Shown: positions 24,320 to 35,126 of the stretch, piece by piece | How positions within the stretch are numbered: position 1 is the first letter of the stretch | How the letters are laid out: the number at the start of each line of letters is the position of its first letter | NCBI RefSeq assembly: GCF_021869535.1 | Contig: NW_026262701.1 | Span: 42,845,278-42,909,277 of the forward strand | Length of the DNA stretch: 64,000 nucleotides | Origin: Mytilus californianus | Taxonomy: Eukaryota > Mollusca > Bivalvia > Mytilida > Mytilidae | Direction of reading: 5' to 3' | The notes under the pieces: model-generated | Database searches by the model: none | Seen by the model: only the letters and a program-made list of their open reading frames with translations | Told to the model about the DNA's origin: nothing | Program-made: the position numbers and the translations under genes

Positions 24320-24495
24320 CTATTACCGGTTATCACAAAAGCAGAAACAACAGCATCTGTGTTTCCATTTGACATTCCAAACAAGGTTTTTCGCTATCGT
24401 GTCCAGAATATTTTTGTTCGCAGTTCTGACAATAAATTTTACAGTGTTGATCTGTGTTACCTACTGCAAATAAGGGTGCCGATAACCGGTAATAG
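24320..24495. repeat. 15-bp perfect inverted repeats 146 bp apart
   Basis: ctattaccggttatc (24320-24334) is mirrored exactly by gataaccggtaatag (24481-24495). The sequence between holds a 62-codon frame (24359-24547) with no motif. Could be a tiny element or a relic. Confidence 0.5.
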
Positions 24496-25093
24496 CATGG
24501 AAGTCACAAACGATTCTAGCATATGCAGTAACTGTTCCATGTATTGAGTTTAAGTATACATGTAAAAAGTCTTAACATCATAACGGTTTCGAAGGTTTCA
24601 TGATGAATGATATTTCTGAATACCCGACTGTTTCACTAAACCTATCAAAGTGTATTGCTCTTCTATCTTTGGTTTTAAAATTTCAATGTATACATCTCTT
24701 TGTTTTCTCTAAAAAGAAATTACAGAAATGAAGTTTAATACTTATTTTAACTTAATGTTAACTTTACTTTTATAAATATACATTTGGTTTTTTTTAATTT
24801 CAATCAAAATACCTACTGAGAATTTCTTTCCTATAATAAACATAGAGTTTATTTATGACCAAGTGTCAAAATGGTGAAAAGATTGAATGTAAAACAAACT
24901 AATTTAGTGTTTTATAACAATGTCTTTTATCTGTTATTTAATCGAGCGCATTGCATTTGCGCCAACTTTGACAAAATCCAATCTTTCATTTGCGCCACAA
25001 GGTTATATTTCATTTGCTGAAAAATAAAAACTATACATTTGCGCCATTTTACAGGTAACATATAACGTAAAAGTTTTAAATACATGTCTAGGT
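24496..25093. other. No gene; short tttgcgcca motif repeats at 24950-25060
   Basis: The motif catttgcgcca occurs three times within about 100 bases (near 24953, 24988, 25038). Otherwise AT-rich. Confidence 0.45.
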
Positions 25094-25183
25094 TAGTCTA
25101 TGGAAAGGTATATACTATGAAATTTAGAGCGAGGGGCTTGCCCCGAGCTCTTAATTTCATAGTATATACCTTTCCATAGACTA
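25094..25183. repeat. 90-bp near-perfect palindrome
   Basis: The left arm starts tagtctatggaaaggtatat and the right arm ends with its complement. The centre is ggggcttgcccc. By eye only about three positions in 45 fail to pair. Related phrases (agtacacacttttctgtgta, gtatgtactatgaaa) recur near 25930 and 26275. Confidence 0.9.
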
Positions 25184-25759
25184 TCCAATTTAGCACATAT
25201 TTACAACTCGAGTAATCTTTTAATTGGTCTATTGATAGTTTATTTTGGCTGACTACTTGTATCACAGGTGTTTGTAAAACGGAGCTCATTAACGAATTTT
25301 GTGTAAATCTACTTACTAGTATCATTGTAAAATATGTGATTTCAAAAGGCCCTTCACTCCAGAATGAAAAGATGGTAGCTGCTGGTGTAAGTATGTATAC
25401 TGATATAAAGCAGTGTTTTACTATACATGTTCTTCTTACAAGGTAAGATGACAAAATAAATTGACCAAAAGCAGGCAATAATTAAATTGCAGTGGAAGCA
25501 AATTACATGTTTTGAAAACATTTTTTAATTTCACAGTAAAACTAAAGCTATAATAAATTTGAAACATATAGATAGTTTGTCCCCAAAGATATAGTCTAGC
25601 AGATAGGCATTAAAAAGCAACTACAAATAGATCAGAGATTATAGGTTTTGTGTTTTTTTTTTTTAATTAGTTCAAAGTAAAAACTAAAAGATTTATCAGA
25701 ATATGTTTATATATATATATATATATATAGGTGGCACATTATCTTCAGACATAATCACA
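25184..25759. other. Unassigned; TA microsatellite at 25709-25729
   Basis: A - strand frame of 126 codons (25098-25478) starts outside and overlaps the palindrome and has no motif. About ten TA units lie near 25720. Confidence 0.45.
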
Positions 25760-25850
25760 GTTTTTCAATTCATGACATCGTCCTGAACATGCATGAAATA
25801 TTTGCCACGGGACATTAAGCAACCAATAATCAATCAATCAATCAATTCAT
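25760..25850 (+). mobile_element. SINE 3' tail (+)
   Basis: catgcatgaaatatttgcca then cattaagcaacc and an (aatc)n tail, typical of a bivalve SINE end. The head is missing. Confidence 0.7.
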
Positions 25851-26507
25851 GACGAAATAGATCACTTTCCTTAAGAAAGTTTAAAAAATTATCACCAAGT
25901 TGCTTTAATTTTCCTTCACAAGGTTTCATAGTACACACTTTTCTGTGTACAAAGTAATTGCATGGATGATACATTATCATAATTTTAAGATATCGTTGTA
26001 CTCTAATCAAGGTATAAAGAACCATATGTATTACCCTTTATTTAAATGATAAAATTTGCAATTGTCAAAAACATTTTTTAGATCCAAAGATATTAATAGC
26101 AGGATATTTAAAAATCAATGTGAAAACTAATTACAAACTATTTAATTTAATTTGGAACACAGCATTTTATTTCAAAATAGCCAGTGGCAATTTTTGTTTT
26201 AAATATCTTGATTACGATACAATGAAATCTTACCCTTGTGGTCATTCATGCGTAGTTACTTAGTACACAGGAAAAGTATGTACTATGAAAATTAGAAGGC
26301 AAATATAAGCAATTTGATTGGACGAGAAGTTGTAAGTATGTGCTAATGTTACATCGTGAATAAGATGATTTTTTTTAAGTATTCCCCCTGGGTAACTAAT
26401 TTAAAAAAGTTCATACTTATAATTGTTTAATATAAAACGGCGGGTTTTTAGAAGGCCGTATGGTTGTCTTTGGTGTCGTTCGTCCACTTCATTTGAATTC
26501 GCTAATC
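25851..26507. other. No gene; pieces related to the palindrome
   Basis: Around 25925-25960 and 26265-26290 phrases resemble the 25094 palindrome arms. Otherwise AT-rich. Confidence 0.4.
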
Positions 26508-26969
26508 GCGTTCACACACTCTCTCTTTTCCACAGTTAATTCGAATCGAATTCAAATTGATGAATTCGTATTATGAAATAGAAATGCGTTTTCGTATGAA
26601 ACAATGGATGAACACTTTCTAAATTGTAATTCGAATTATCCGAACAAGTGCTTAGACGGACAAATTAAAAGAATATCATCATTATTTCTTGATTCTTTAA
26701 AATTAAAAACATAACACTAATAATTCGTGTCCGCGAAAATATCATAGGCGAAAACTATAATGACGTTATTTGTTTTTCGTTTAACAGTGGTTTGTGCAAA
26801 ATAACTGGAAACAATGTTCTTGAAAAAAATTAAAAGTTACGGTCGTTCGGACAGTAAAGCGAATTTGACGTGCATTGCAATTCGAACTTAAAACGTAAAA
26901 CGTTTTGAATACGAATTTAACTAATTCGAATTTGTAAATTCGAATCAAATTCGAATTACATGTGAACGC
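26508..26969. mobile_element. MITE-like element with gcgttcaca ends and attcgaat-rich arms
   Basis: gcgttcaca at 26508 is mirrored by tgtgaacgc at 26961-26969. Inward of both ends lie multiple attcgaat/ttcgaatt words forming longer imperfect arms of about 45-60 bp. The interior has no motif, and the 82-codon - strand frame (26781-27029) crosses the right end. Confidence 0.65.
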
Positions 26970-27289
26970 AGCAAAGAAAAGCGATGTCTGTCGAGCCTTT
27001 CTCCCGTTTTGTAGCGAGTACAAATACATTTTTGTATTTTCCTACATTATACGAATATTGTTTTTAGCCTACAATTTAACATTTAATTTAAACGTATAGT
27101 TTTTTCCCCATCTAAATCGTTGAATTTGTTTTTGAATGAAAAATCTACATAGCTATAAACGTGGACCGCGATGAGGACCTCAAATTGAACTGTTATGTAA
27201 ACAGTAATTTGACCATAACCGTTCAAGAAAGATAGCAGGAGACTATAAACGGACACTATACGTTTATCGCTTCATGTTATCTGTCAGCC
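26970..27289. other. No recognisable feature
   Basis: AT-rich; nothing supported. Confidence 0.5.
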
Positions 27290-27740
27290 TGTATTTGTAT
27301 AGTAGAAGAGGGACGAAAGATACCAGAGGGACAGTCAAACTCATAGATCGAAAACAAACTGACAACGCCATGGCCAAAAATAAAAAGACAAACAGACAAA
27401 TAAAAGTACATATGACACAACATAGAAAACTAAAGACTAAGCAACACGAACCCCACCAAAAAATGGGGGTGATCTCAGGTGCTCAGGAAGGGTAAGCAGA
27501 TCCTGCTCCGGTTCGGTAAGTCACATTCGTGAAAAGGGAAGGGTTTTATAGTTACGACATCAAGGAACATATCCGATATCATCTGTGAAACGGTTATTCC
27601 ATAACGGTCAACCAACTCGTGATGGCGTCCGTAAAATTTACGAAGGGATGATTTCAACTTCACCATTTGGAACTCTTGGTTTAATAGCTTCCTTGTGAGC
27701 TGCAATCCTCTATCAAGGAAATCATGATAGGAAACACAAG
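27290..27740 (-). pseudogene. Second PLE-type family: RT C-terminus plus 3' UTR (-)
   Basis: On the - strand (27705-27475) a 76-codon frame begins LTRKLLNQEF, followed by KLKSSLRKFYGRHHELVDRY. This is the C-terminal signature also found at 58178-58387 and analogous to GKLLSQGFRYHKLRKTFTKF in the first family. The 3' UTR follows to about 27290 (ggtgatctcaggtgctcagg, gacaacgccatgg). 5'-truncated. Confidence 0.7.
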
Positions 27741-28437
27741 CCCGGGAATATCGCAGGATAGAAAAAAAATAAACTTAGCAAAAATTCTAGCAGCAATTAA
27801 ATGCTTACATATCATTATAAAATCTTAACACGGTTAAACTACATCTAAATATTTATGTAGATTTTAATCTAGTTTTGATATAAAACATATGGATATAATC
27901 GATACAGCAATCGAACTTTCTTTCACCTTTGCTGAATAAACAGTGTTGAAGGATAAAGCGATACTGTACTAACATAATAAATTGAAATGTTTATTGATGA
28001 GTTAGCTGTTTAGTAATGAAGTACCACTTTGCTTTTTGAATAGCGTGAACGGTACATTACTCATTGGAAATTAAACCATGATAATTTATGACAAATTGTA
28101 TAATGGCAATCTATTGACTGGGAAATGAGCGATACAAAATTGATAGTTTAGTGATAAAATGAATATTATCTCTGGATAATAGGGGAATCTACTTCCCTTT
28201 TACAAAACATGCAGAAGCAGCGTTTTCAGTTTATTAGAAGTGACTTTATGAAATAATGGTGTCTTTAAAAAGTTTTTACCAATAGCAAGTATTGAGTACT
28301 ATTATCATTTTTTTCTGTCATCCCTCCGAACAGATTACTTCGTGCTTATTTGAAAACTATAGATGGTCTGTCAAAAATAAGTTGCTAAATGGTTAACTGT
28401 ACCAAAGTTTTTTTTTATTCTTTATAAATAAGTACAA
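27741..28437. other. No recognisable feature
   Basis: AT-rich; nothing supported. Confidence 0.5.
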
Positions 28438-28640
28438 ATGTGCAAAATTATCAAAAAAAATAGTAAAATAACAAAAATACCGAACTCCAAGGAAAAAACA
28501 AAACAGAAAGTCCTTTCTCAAATGGCAAAATCAAAAAATCAAAAGCTCAAACATATCAAACAAATGGAAAACAACTGTCATATTCCTTACATAAAACAGC
28601 AATTTCTGTGCGTATGTAACGTGCTTCTGTAATAATCTTT
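28438..28640 (+). repeat. Dispersed bivalve repeat, copy 2
   Basis: Matches 4795-4980 in the opposite orientation. The 64-codon frame here is a by-product. Followed by a poly(A) run of about 23 at 28664-28686, suggesting a retroposed origin or a simple slippage tract. Confidence 0.6.
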
Positions 28641-28699
28641 ATTAGGTACAATCACAAAAGATTAAAAAAAAAAAAAAAAAAAAAAATGTGACATTACCG

Positions 28700-28880
28700 A
28701 ATGGGACTTATCACTGAACTAAAACTGAGCAAATCTACGGGTACAACATGTGGGGCAGGATCTACTTACCCTCCCGAGCTCTGAGATCGCCCTCTGTTTT
28801 TGGTGGAGTTCGTGTTCAGTCTTTAGTTTTCAGTGTCTTGGTTTGTAGTGTGTTTGTTTGCCTTTTCGCGTTTTTTTTTT
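28700..28880 (+). mobile_element. Second PLE-type family, 3'-UTR fragment (+)
   Basis: ggggcaggatctacttaccc, gagctctgagatcgccct and tttttggtggagttcgtgtt are the complement of the 3' UTR at 27420-27500 and 58000-58080. Confidence 0.65.
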
Positions 28881-29178
28881 TGTTTGTTTTTTTTAAAGCT
28901 CTTTAACTTTTGATCAAGTTGTCCCAAATAAGCATCTCAAGCATCATTATACGGCATATCAAAATACGTATATAAGAATAAGCCTAACTCCGATTAACGG
29001 AACATTTTGACGCGTTCCCTGTTTATATGGGAACACAGTGTGCACACCAATGTGAATGCACAAACCAGATTGTAACACGGATATGAAATACATCTCTTTT
29101 TTTTTTTTATGTCAAATGAAGTCGAAAAGGTGTATACTTTCACCTTTGTGAGCTTTATTACGTTTTATGAGTTATTTA

Positions 29179-29452
29179 ACAAGAATGTGTCCATAGTACA
29201 CGGATGCCTCACTCGCACTATCAATTTCTTTGTTCAGTGGACCGTGAAATTGTGGTCAAAACTCTGATTTGGCATTAACATTAGAAATATCATAGGGAAC
29301 ATGTGTACTAAGTTTAAAGTTGATTGGACTTCAACTTCATCAAAAACTACCTTGACCAAAAACTTAAACCTGAAGCGGGAGAGACGGACGAACGACGAAC
29401 GAACGGACGCACAGACCGAAAAACATAATGCCCCTAGGTTGGGCATAAAATC
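29179..29452. mobile_element. Short dispersed element (aatgtgtccatagtacac ... gttgggcataaaa)
   Basis: caagaatgtgtccatagtac at the left; acggacgaacgacgaacgaa and taatgcccctaggttgggca at the right. These are landmarks I recall as a common bivalve non-autonomous element. The 70-codon - strand frame inside is not supported. Confidence 0.55.
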
Positions 29453-30719
29453 ATTTGTTGTTTAACAAGAAGATCTAGGATATGATTTAGCCTAAAATGA
29501 TATAATCACAATACACATTTAAATCGTTATCAAGAAATGGTCCATCGCAATCTCTCGACTGAATTTTTATATTTATTTGGTTTCACATTTGAGCAGGCCA
29601 ACAGGTATCGCATGCCAAGACGGTTATATTTACTTTTCCGAAGCACCTGATTTCACGTAAGATTTAAACTGTGAATAAAACGAAATGGGGGTTTACGAGA
29701 GTATATTTAGTGAAAAAGACACATAGAGATTAATACGCAGTTTTTCATGATAAACACGAACATTTACGCGGTTTATGCATGTCAAGTTCTCATTAGCATC
29801 GAGTGTAAACAACTTGTGAATAATAATATAATATCTCTTTGATTTTAATTGTAACCAAAGAAAACCACTGAAGAGGCTTCTTATCTTCTTACTAATAACT
29901 GCATATGATTCGTTAATGAGTTTTGATAAAGATAACGTAGCTGATGTCTCTAGTGGAGCTGAAACTGCTGACCTCCTGTGACACTTGAGTTATCCCCCCT
30001 GGTTTGAGAGTTTCATGTTATGCAATCTCTAGTTTGCTGTGTAGTGTTATTTGTCTTTTCATCAATTTTATTTATTTGGTTATTGTATTTCGTTTTTTTC
30101 GATTTATGGTTTTTATGGCCTGTTTTGTGTTTTAAGTATTTTTTTTGGAGGAAAGATACATTAGTATGTAACGGGACTGATGAGTAAGGACTGAACTCTC
30201 CCCCTTTTATTCTGATCAGTTGAAGACAAAAAAAAAAGAAGTAGGGATTTAAATAAAATACATTCAAGAAAAACACCGAACTATGTTTTCCATATGACAG
30301 ATGTCAGGTTAAACAATACTTAATTTGTATACCAAATATAAGAATGCTGGCAGTTAGTGACAGCAGGCTAAAAGTACATATGCACTACCGATATAGAAGT
30401 TATACCTTTAAACGCGATGATATCGGCTGTTGTATTTCTTTGAAGATTTTCTTTTAATAGCGACTTATTAGCAGTGCAGTAAAACACTGAACATCTGTAC
30501 GTGAACCAATATATGTACTTCAATTTTGTTAAAGAAAATACAAGACGCAATTAACGATTTCATAATTAACTAAAAACCAATTCTTCAGAGAACAATTGAA
30601 GGTCTTTCCACCTCAACCTCGATAATAAAGGGTTAATTTAAAAAAACGGTGTAAGAAGGTATCACATCTGGTTCATATCATTTGTTACTTCAAACTGATT
30701 TTAAAAATATATGGTTTCT
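29453..30719. other. No gene; small second-family PLE relics
   Basis: About 29610-29660 and 30010-30180 resemble pieces of the 27290-27500 3' UTR (ttccgaagcacctgatttca; ttatttgtcttttcatcaat). Frames at 30013-30276 and 30368-30550 have no motif. Confidence 0.35.
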
Positions 30720-31500
30720 AGGTACTTTTTCATTAAGTTAGTATGAAAACGGCTACTTCCGCTTAAAAGAATGTTACTTCCGGTTGACCTTTTTAAAGGT
30801 CACATGCCTACCAACCTATTGCAAAATATCTAATGGTTTTATAATGAACCAGACGAGTATGGATTTTTAGCAAAGGTCAAAATCTAGAACGTAAAATTGA
30901 CCTTTGACCTGGACCTTAATTTCAAGGGCATAGGTCAGTGATCTCAAATCAAAAAATCCTAGGTCATTCATTTGTATGGTTGAGAAGTTATAAATACATA
31001 AGGGGAAACAACTCCTATATAGGGTCACCAAAACCCTTCGACTTAAATGCGTTGAAGTTGCACCCTGTCGTAAACAATTATTTGGCATAAGCCTCTTATC
31101 ATTAACTGTTACGATTTCTTCACAATAACGACAAGCAAAGTTCAAAATTAAAAACATGACCTTGACCTTTGACCTTGACCTCAAAATTTCTCCAAATGGA
31201 CCAATGACTTCATATCAAAAAACTTGAGGCCTCTATGACTCATGGTGTGTGAATTTATTCAACATATCACAAATGTTAAATTTTTAGAGGGAAATAACTC
31301 CCATAAGATGTCATTGAATCACTTCAGTTAAACTTAACCAAAACATTCTTAATACATGTAGTGTACGAACAATTTAATTTGGAAAAAAAAATTGTTGACA
31401 TCTTTTACGGTTTCAAAGAAATAAAGATAACAAGAAAAAGGGACGCGGGGAGATAACTCCTATAAAAATAAGTGTTTGGGTACACATGGTGTATATTCAA
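30720..31500. repeat. Dispersed repeat carrying TGACCTTTGACCT motifs
   Basis: A bivalve-type repeat with two similar halves. Each contains ccttgacc/tgacctttgacct text (30898-30910 and 31163-31175), then ctcaaatcaaaaaatcctag- or catatcaaaaaacttgag-like text, and a 'gggaaa(c/t)aactcc' phrase. The 105-codon - strand frame covers it without motifs. Confidence 0.6.
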
Positions 31501-31659
31501 TGACTCTACCATCCAAAGCCACATACCTACATATTTTGATAATATAGAACCACCTATTATTTCGTATTCTTATAAAAAAATACCAGCAGAAGTTTGATTT
31601 TTAATTATACGTCAGTTACAACAGACGTCAATATAGAAAATAATGTTCCTTCCACTTGA

Positions 31660-33417
31660 GATTGTGAAACATCTAGTTTTAGATATGTTCCCTATGGTCA
31701 TGTCCTTACAGGAGACCGTGAGGTCATAACTTTTCTTAAGAAAGGACCGAAATATCGTCCTCCATCTAAAATAGATTGGAAACAGTGTCGTCATGTCATT
31801 AAAGACGCTCTGTATGTCTACTGTAAAAATTGGTGTAAACGTGAAAAATCTGATAAAAAATCTCTAGACAGTTATTTGAATAAAATTATGAATACTGTTA
31901 ATATTCGTATATCTCATTTTGAAAACAATTCTGAAATTAGTAATAGGGTCCATGATATTCCCATTTCTAGAATAAAAAATAAACTCCAAGTACTCGCAAA
32001 GCGGTTTGTTTTCGTACCGGCAGACAAAGCAGCAAATAATCTAGTGGTGGTGTGACGCATATACGACACGGAAGTTCTCCAAAACGAAATTACAAATTCA
32101 TCTACATTCAGGTCCGTACGCTCCACAGAGAGTCAAATTGTAAACAAGCATATCACTGCCACTACCCAACTTAAAGCCTCTTCCGAACATTTGAAAGTCC
32201 CTACTATGTACTGGTTACCTAAATTGCACAAAAAACCATATAAATTCCGTTTCATCTCCGCATCTAGTAAGTGTTCTACTACCAATCTATCAGTGCTTCT
32301 AACTACCTCCCTTACTACTACCAAAGAACTTGTTATTAACTTTTGTAATAAAGCTTATGAAAATAATAGTATTAATTATATTTGGAGTGTTAAAATTCTT
32401 TAGAGGTTTTAGATAAAAAAAAGTTTTCATATTTAATTAAATGGTCTTTTAAAAAATCACATTACACATTTATTTGCTGTAATTCGTTTAAAGCCTTTTT
32501 CTGTAACGAAAAAGGAAAGTATCTTAGATACACTAACTGGAAATGTGAAGATATAATTGAAGCTTTAAATTTTTTCCTGGACAACATATATGTACGTTTC
32601 GGCGATAAAGTGTATCGACAAGTAGTAGTTTTTCCTATGGGCACTAACTGCGCCCCTTTAATAGTAGATTTATTCCTGTATTGCTATGAATCTCTGTTTA
32701 TGACCAAACTCAGTAAAGACACGTTATTGTTACATTTAGTTGATACATTCGACAATACCTTCCGTTATCTACATGATATTTTTTCGTTAAATAATCCAGA
32801 GTTCTCTAAATATACTACCGAAATTTACCCAATAGATCTTACTTTAACTAAATCTAACATAAACAGCAGTAGTTGTCCTTTTCTAGATTTGGACATTTCA
32901 ATCTCTAAAGGAAAACTCCATACGAAAATTTACGACAAAAGAGACGACTTTTCATTCCCTATTGTTAATTTTCCTTTTTTAGACGGCGATGTTCCTTTGG
33001 CCCCATCATACGGTGTTTATATATCCCAACTCGTTCGTTATGCCCGTGTGTGTAGTGATGTCATAGATTTTAATGAACGTAATCAATGCATCACTGGTAA
33101 ATTATTAAGTCAGGGATTTCGTTACCATAAATTACGTAAAACTTTTACTAAATTCTTTCATAGATACAAATATTTGATAAGTTAATTTGGCTGTACCTGT
33201 AGAAAACTGATTAAAAACGGTATTTCACATCCTAACCTTTACGGTAATATTGTACTTGAAGCGCGAAAATCACTATGTGATCCGTGTAAACTCATCGAAC
33301 CTTTAAACAAACTTATTAGTAAAGGTTATCTTACCAATGTTGTAATTAGATCTTTGAATATAGTTTACATTGGCACTAATATCGATTTTGTCATCAGCAA
33401 ATTAAAACATAACTAAA
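31660..33417 (+). pseudogene. Penelope-like element reverse transcriptase, decayed copy
   Basis: The conceptual reading runs from YGHVLTGDREVITFLKKGPK through FVPADKAANN, PTMYWLPKLHKKP, the FRFISASSKCSTTNLS block, VFPMGTNCAPLIVDLFLYCY (motif B), RYLHDIFSLNNPEF (motif C), CPFLDLDISISKGKL, SYGVYISQLVRYARV and ends IGTNIDFVISKLKHN. The LPKLHK start, the MGTNCAPL motif and the late FLDLDI block fit Penelope-like RTs, which prime from host DNA; no GIY-YIG endonuclease is seen. Lesions: TGA at 32053-32055; a deletion with frame loss near 32400-32440 that removes motif A (the FDFS-type Asp); Asp to His at the first catalytic position of motif C (codon 32772-32774); and a stop at 33183. The intact stretch 32610-33185 is 191 codons. 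The copy is inactive. A different non-LTR class is possible but less likely. Confidence 0.75.
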
Positions 33418-33822
33418 TTTGTATCCTTTTCAAACGGGATGTATAAAGACACACCTACGTTCTTTTTGATCTATAAAGAGGTTAAACTCCTAACTATCCT
33501 ACTGCCTGTCAATACATTTATTTTTGGCATTGCACAAGTCATGTCTTCTTTGACTGTCCATGACATTAAAATACTAAATCCCTGGGATGTGTTTTAGTTG
33601 ATTTTAGTCTCTAATGCATGATTTTTTTTATTATTAATTGTTTGTGGCTTTTAACTAGCTGTCAGTAACTGCGAGTACTCTCAAATCGTACTTTCTTGTT
33701 TATTTGACCTGTTGATACTAAGTGTAATGCTTTTTTGTTATTAAATGTTATTCAGGGTTATATCTGGTCTATATACCAGCTTTGATAAGTGTTTGGTATT
33801 ATTATAAATTTTCACTTTGTAC
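33418..33822 (+). mobile_element. PLE 3' UTR, proximal part, interrupted by the LTR element
   Basis: Directly follows the RT stop and contains tttggcattgcacaagtcat and agctgtcagtaactgcgagt. It is broken at 33822 by the LTR element, with GTAC (33819-33822) as target duplication, and resumes at 40913. Confidence 0.8.
33819..33822. repeat. Target-site duplication GTAC (left)
   Basis: GTAC immediately before the LTR is repeated at 40909-40912 immediately after the other LTR. Four bases is within the usual range for Ty3/Gypsy integrases. Confidence 0.75.
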
Positions 33823-34129
33823 TAAAGTGTTATTTGGCCTGTCTTGCTGGGCTTTACGGTTACCCCAGGGGCTAATACAAGCTATGCTTAGTGTGAGAGT
33901 GCCCTTACCTTCCTACTAGGTGTCAGTCCCTGCTAAGCTCGTCAGGTCTTAGATCTCAGGCTCCTTGCCTTGCTCGTTCCGCGGACAGAGAGAGATGCCC
34001 TCGAAGAAGAGGCTGGAAGTACCCAACTGTTACCCTTGTGTCATGTGTCCCTTCGGATCCCTCGGTGCTGTACCAGTATCTTTACACAGGCTGGGGAAAC
34101 CCCCTTGTACTAATGGCAATTACACTACA
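33823..34129 (-). repeat. 3' LTR (307 bp)
   Basis: Matches 40601-40908 in the same orientation, from taaagtgttatttggcctgt to ggcaattacactaca, with roughly 4% differences. The 98-codon + strand frame at 33965-34261 lies across it and is not a gene. Confidence 0.9.
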
Positions 34130-34140
34130 CCCCCCTCCAT
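34130..34140 (-). other. Polypurine tract
   Basis: ATGGAGGGGGG on the - strand abuts the TGTAGT start of the 3' LTR: the expected plus-strand primer of reverse transcription. Confidence 0.75.
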
Positions 34141-35126
34141 CTTAAAAAGGAGGAACTACAGTTCCGACAAAAACGACTGTAAAATATTATCTTACTCAAA
34201 ACTCCTCAGTGAAAGACTGGCAGCGTCTTTTACTAACTCAACCATGACACAGGGTATCTAAAATATCTACCCCCCCTAAATCCTGGATAAGGGGAAAATT
34301 GAACAAACTTAATCTTTCCCTTAGAAAAATAATTATTACCCCTGTAAACTTAAACATACAAATGAAAATTCAGGACTGAACAGCTATCTAGCTATAGAGT
34401 ATCCAAACTCCCAACAATTTACCCACCAGAGTTGCCACGGGTGCTAACCTAAACAGGTTCTTCAGGACAATTAACAGTCGAATTCCACGTCGACCATAGC
34501 TATATGCTATTGCAACTTATCAAGTCCAGGACACAGGTCTCACTACAAGACAATAATCTGCGTGCTCAACACGTCTAAAATCCCTGAATCTGTGTAATGT
34601 TCACATGCATGTACATGTATCAACTGTTCAGACCTGAACTGACGGAAATCATATTTCAAAATGTAAATGCACAATTATAAAACAATCTTAAAGTCCTGAT
34701 GACAAGTTCATTAATATCGCCCTGAATTTCCAAATGAAACAAACTAATATGTATACCCTTATACATAATTTACAACCGACAAAATAATTTATGTCTGTAA
34801 TCCCATAACTGGGAATGATGTACATGACCATAAATAATTTGACTCTTGTCAAAAACCCCACCTATATAGTGCCTCTATATAAGGATACATTTAACTATTT
34901 TACTACTGTAATAGTTAGTATAACTACAATTTACATAATATCAGGGTCATGACACCGCTCTTAATATCAGTTGCAACTATTTAACATATCTGTACACTTT
35001 ACATGTGAGAGTGTGAAGTAAATAATTAATAAAAATCACATAAAATACAATAATGGTTCACACTCAACACAATTTCAAAGGCGTTAAATCCCAATCTGGG
35101 AAAACTGTTCTGTTACGACAATTTTA
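34141..35126 (-). other. Internal non-coding segment between accessory ORF and polypurine tract
   Basis: About 1 kb without a long frame on either strand. No envelope, integrase or RT motif seen. Probably untranslated sequence or the scar of lost coding sequence. Confidence 0.5.

Noticed and set aside
33965..34261. 98-codon + strand frame
   Set aside because: Lies across the 3' LTR, and the second LTR gives a different, shorter frame; LTR sequence read by chance.
34141..35126. Envelope or integrase remnant in the LTR element
   Set aside because: No long frame, membrane segment, HHCC or DDE pattern on either strand.
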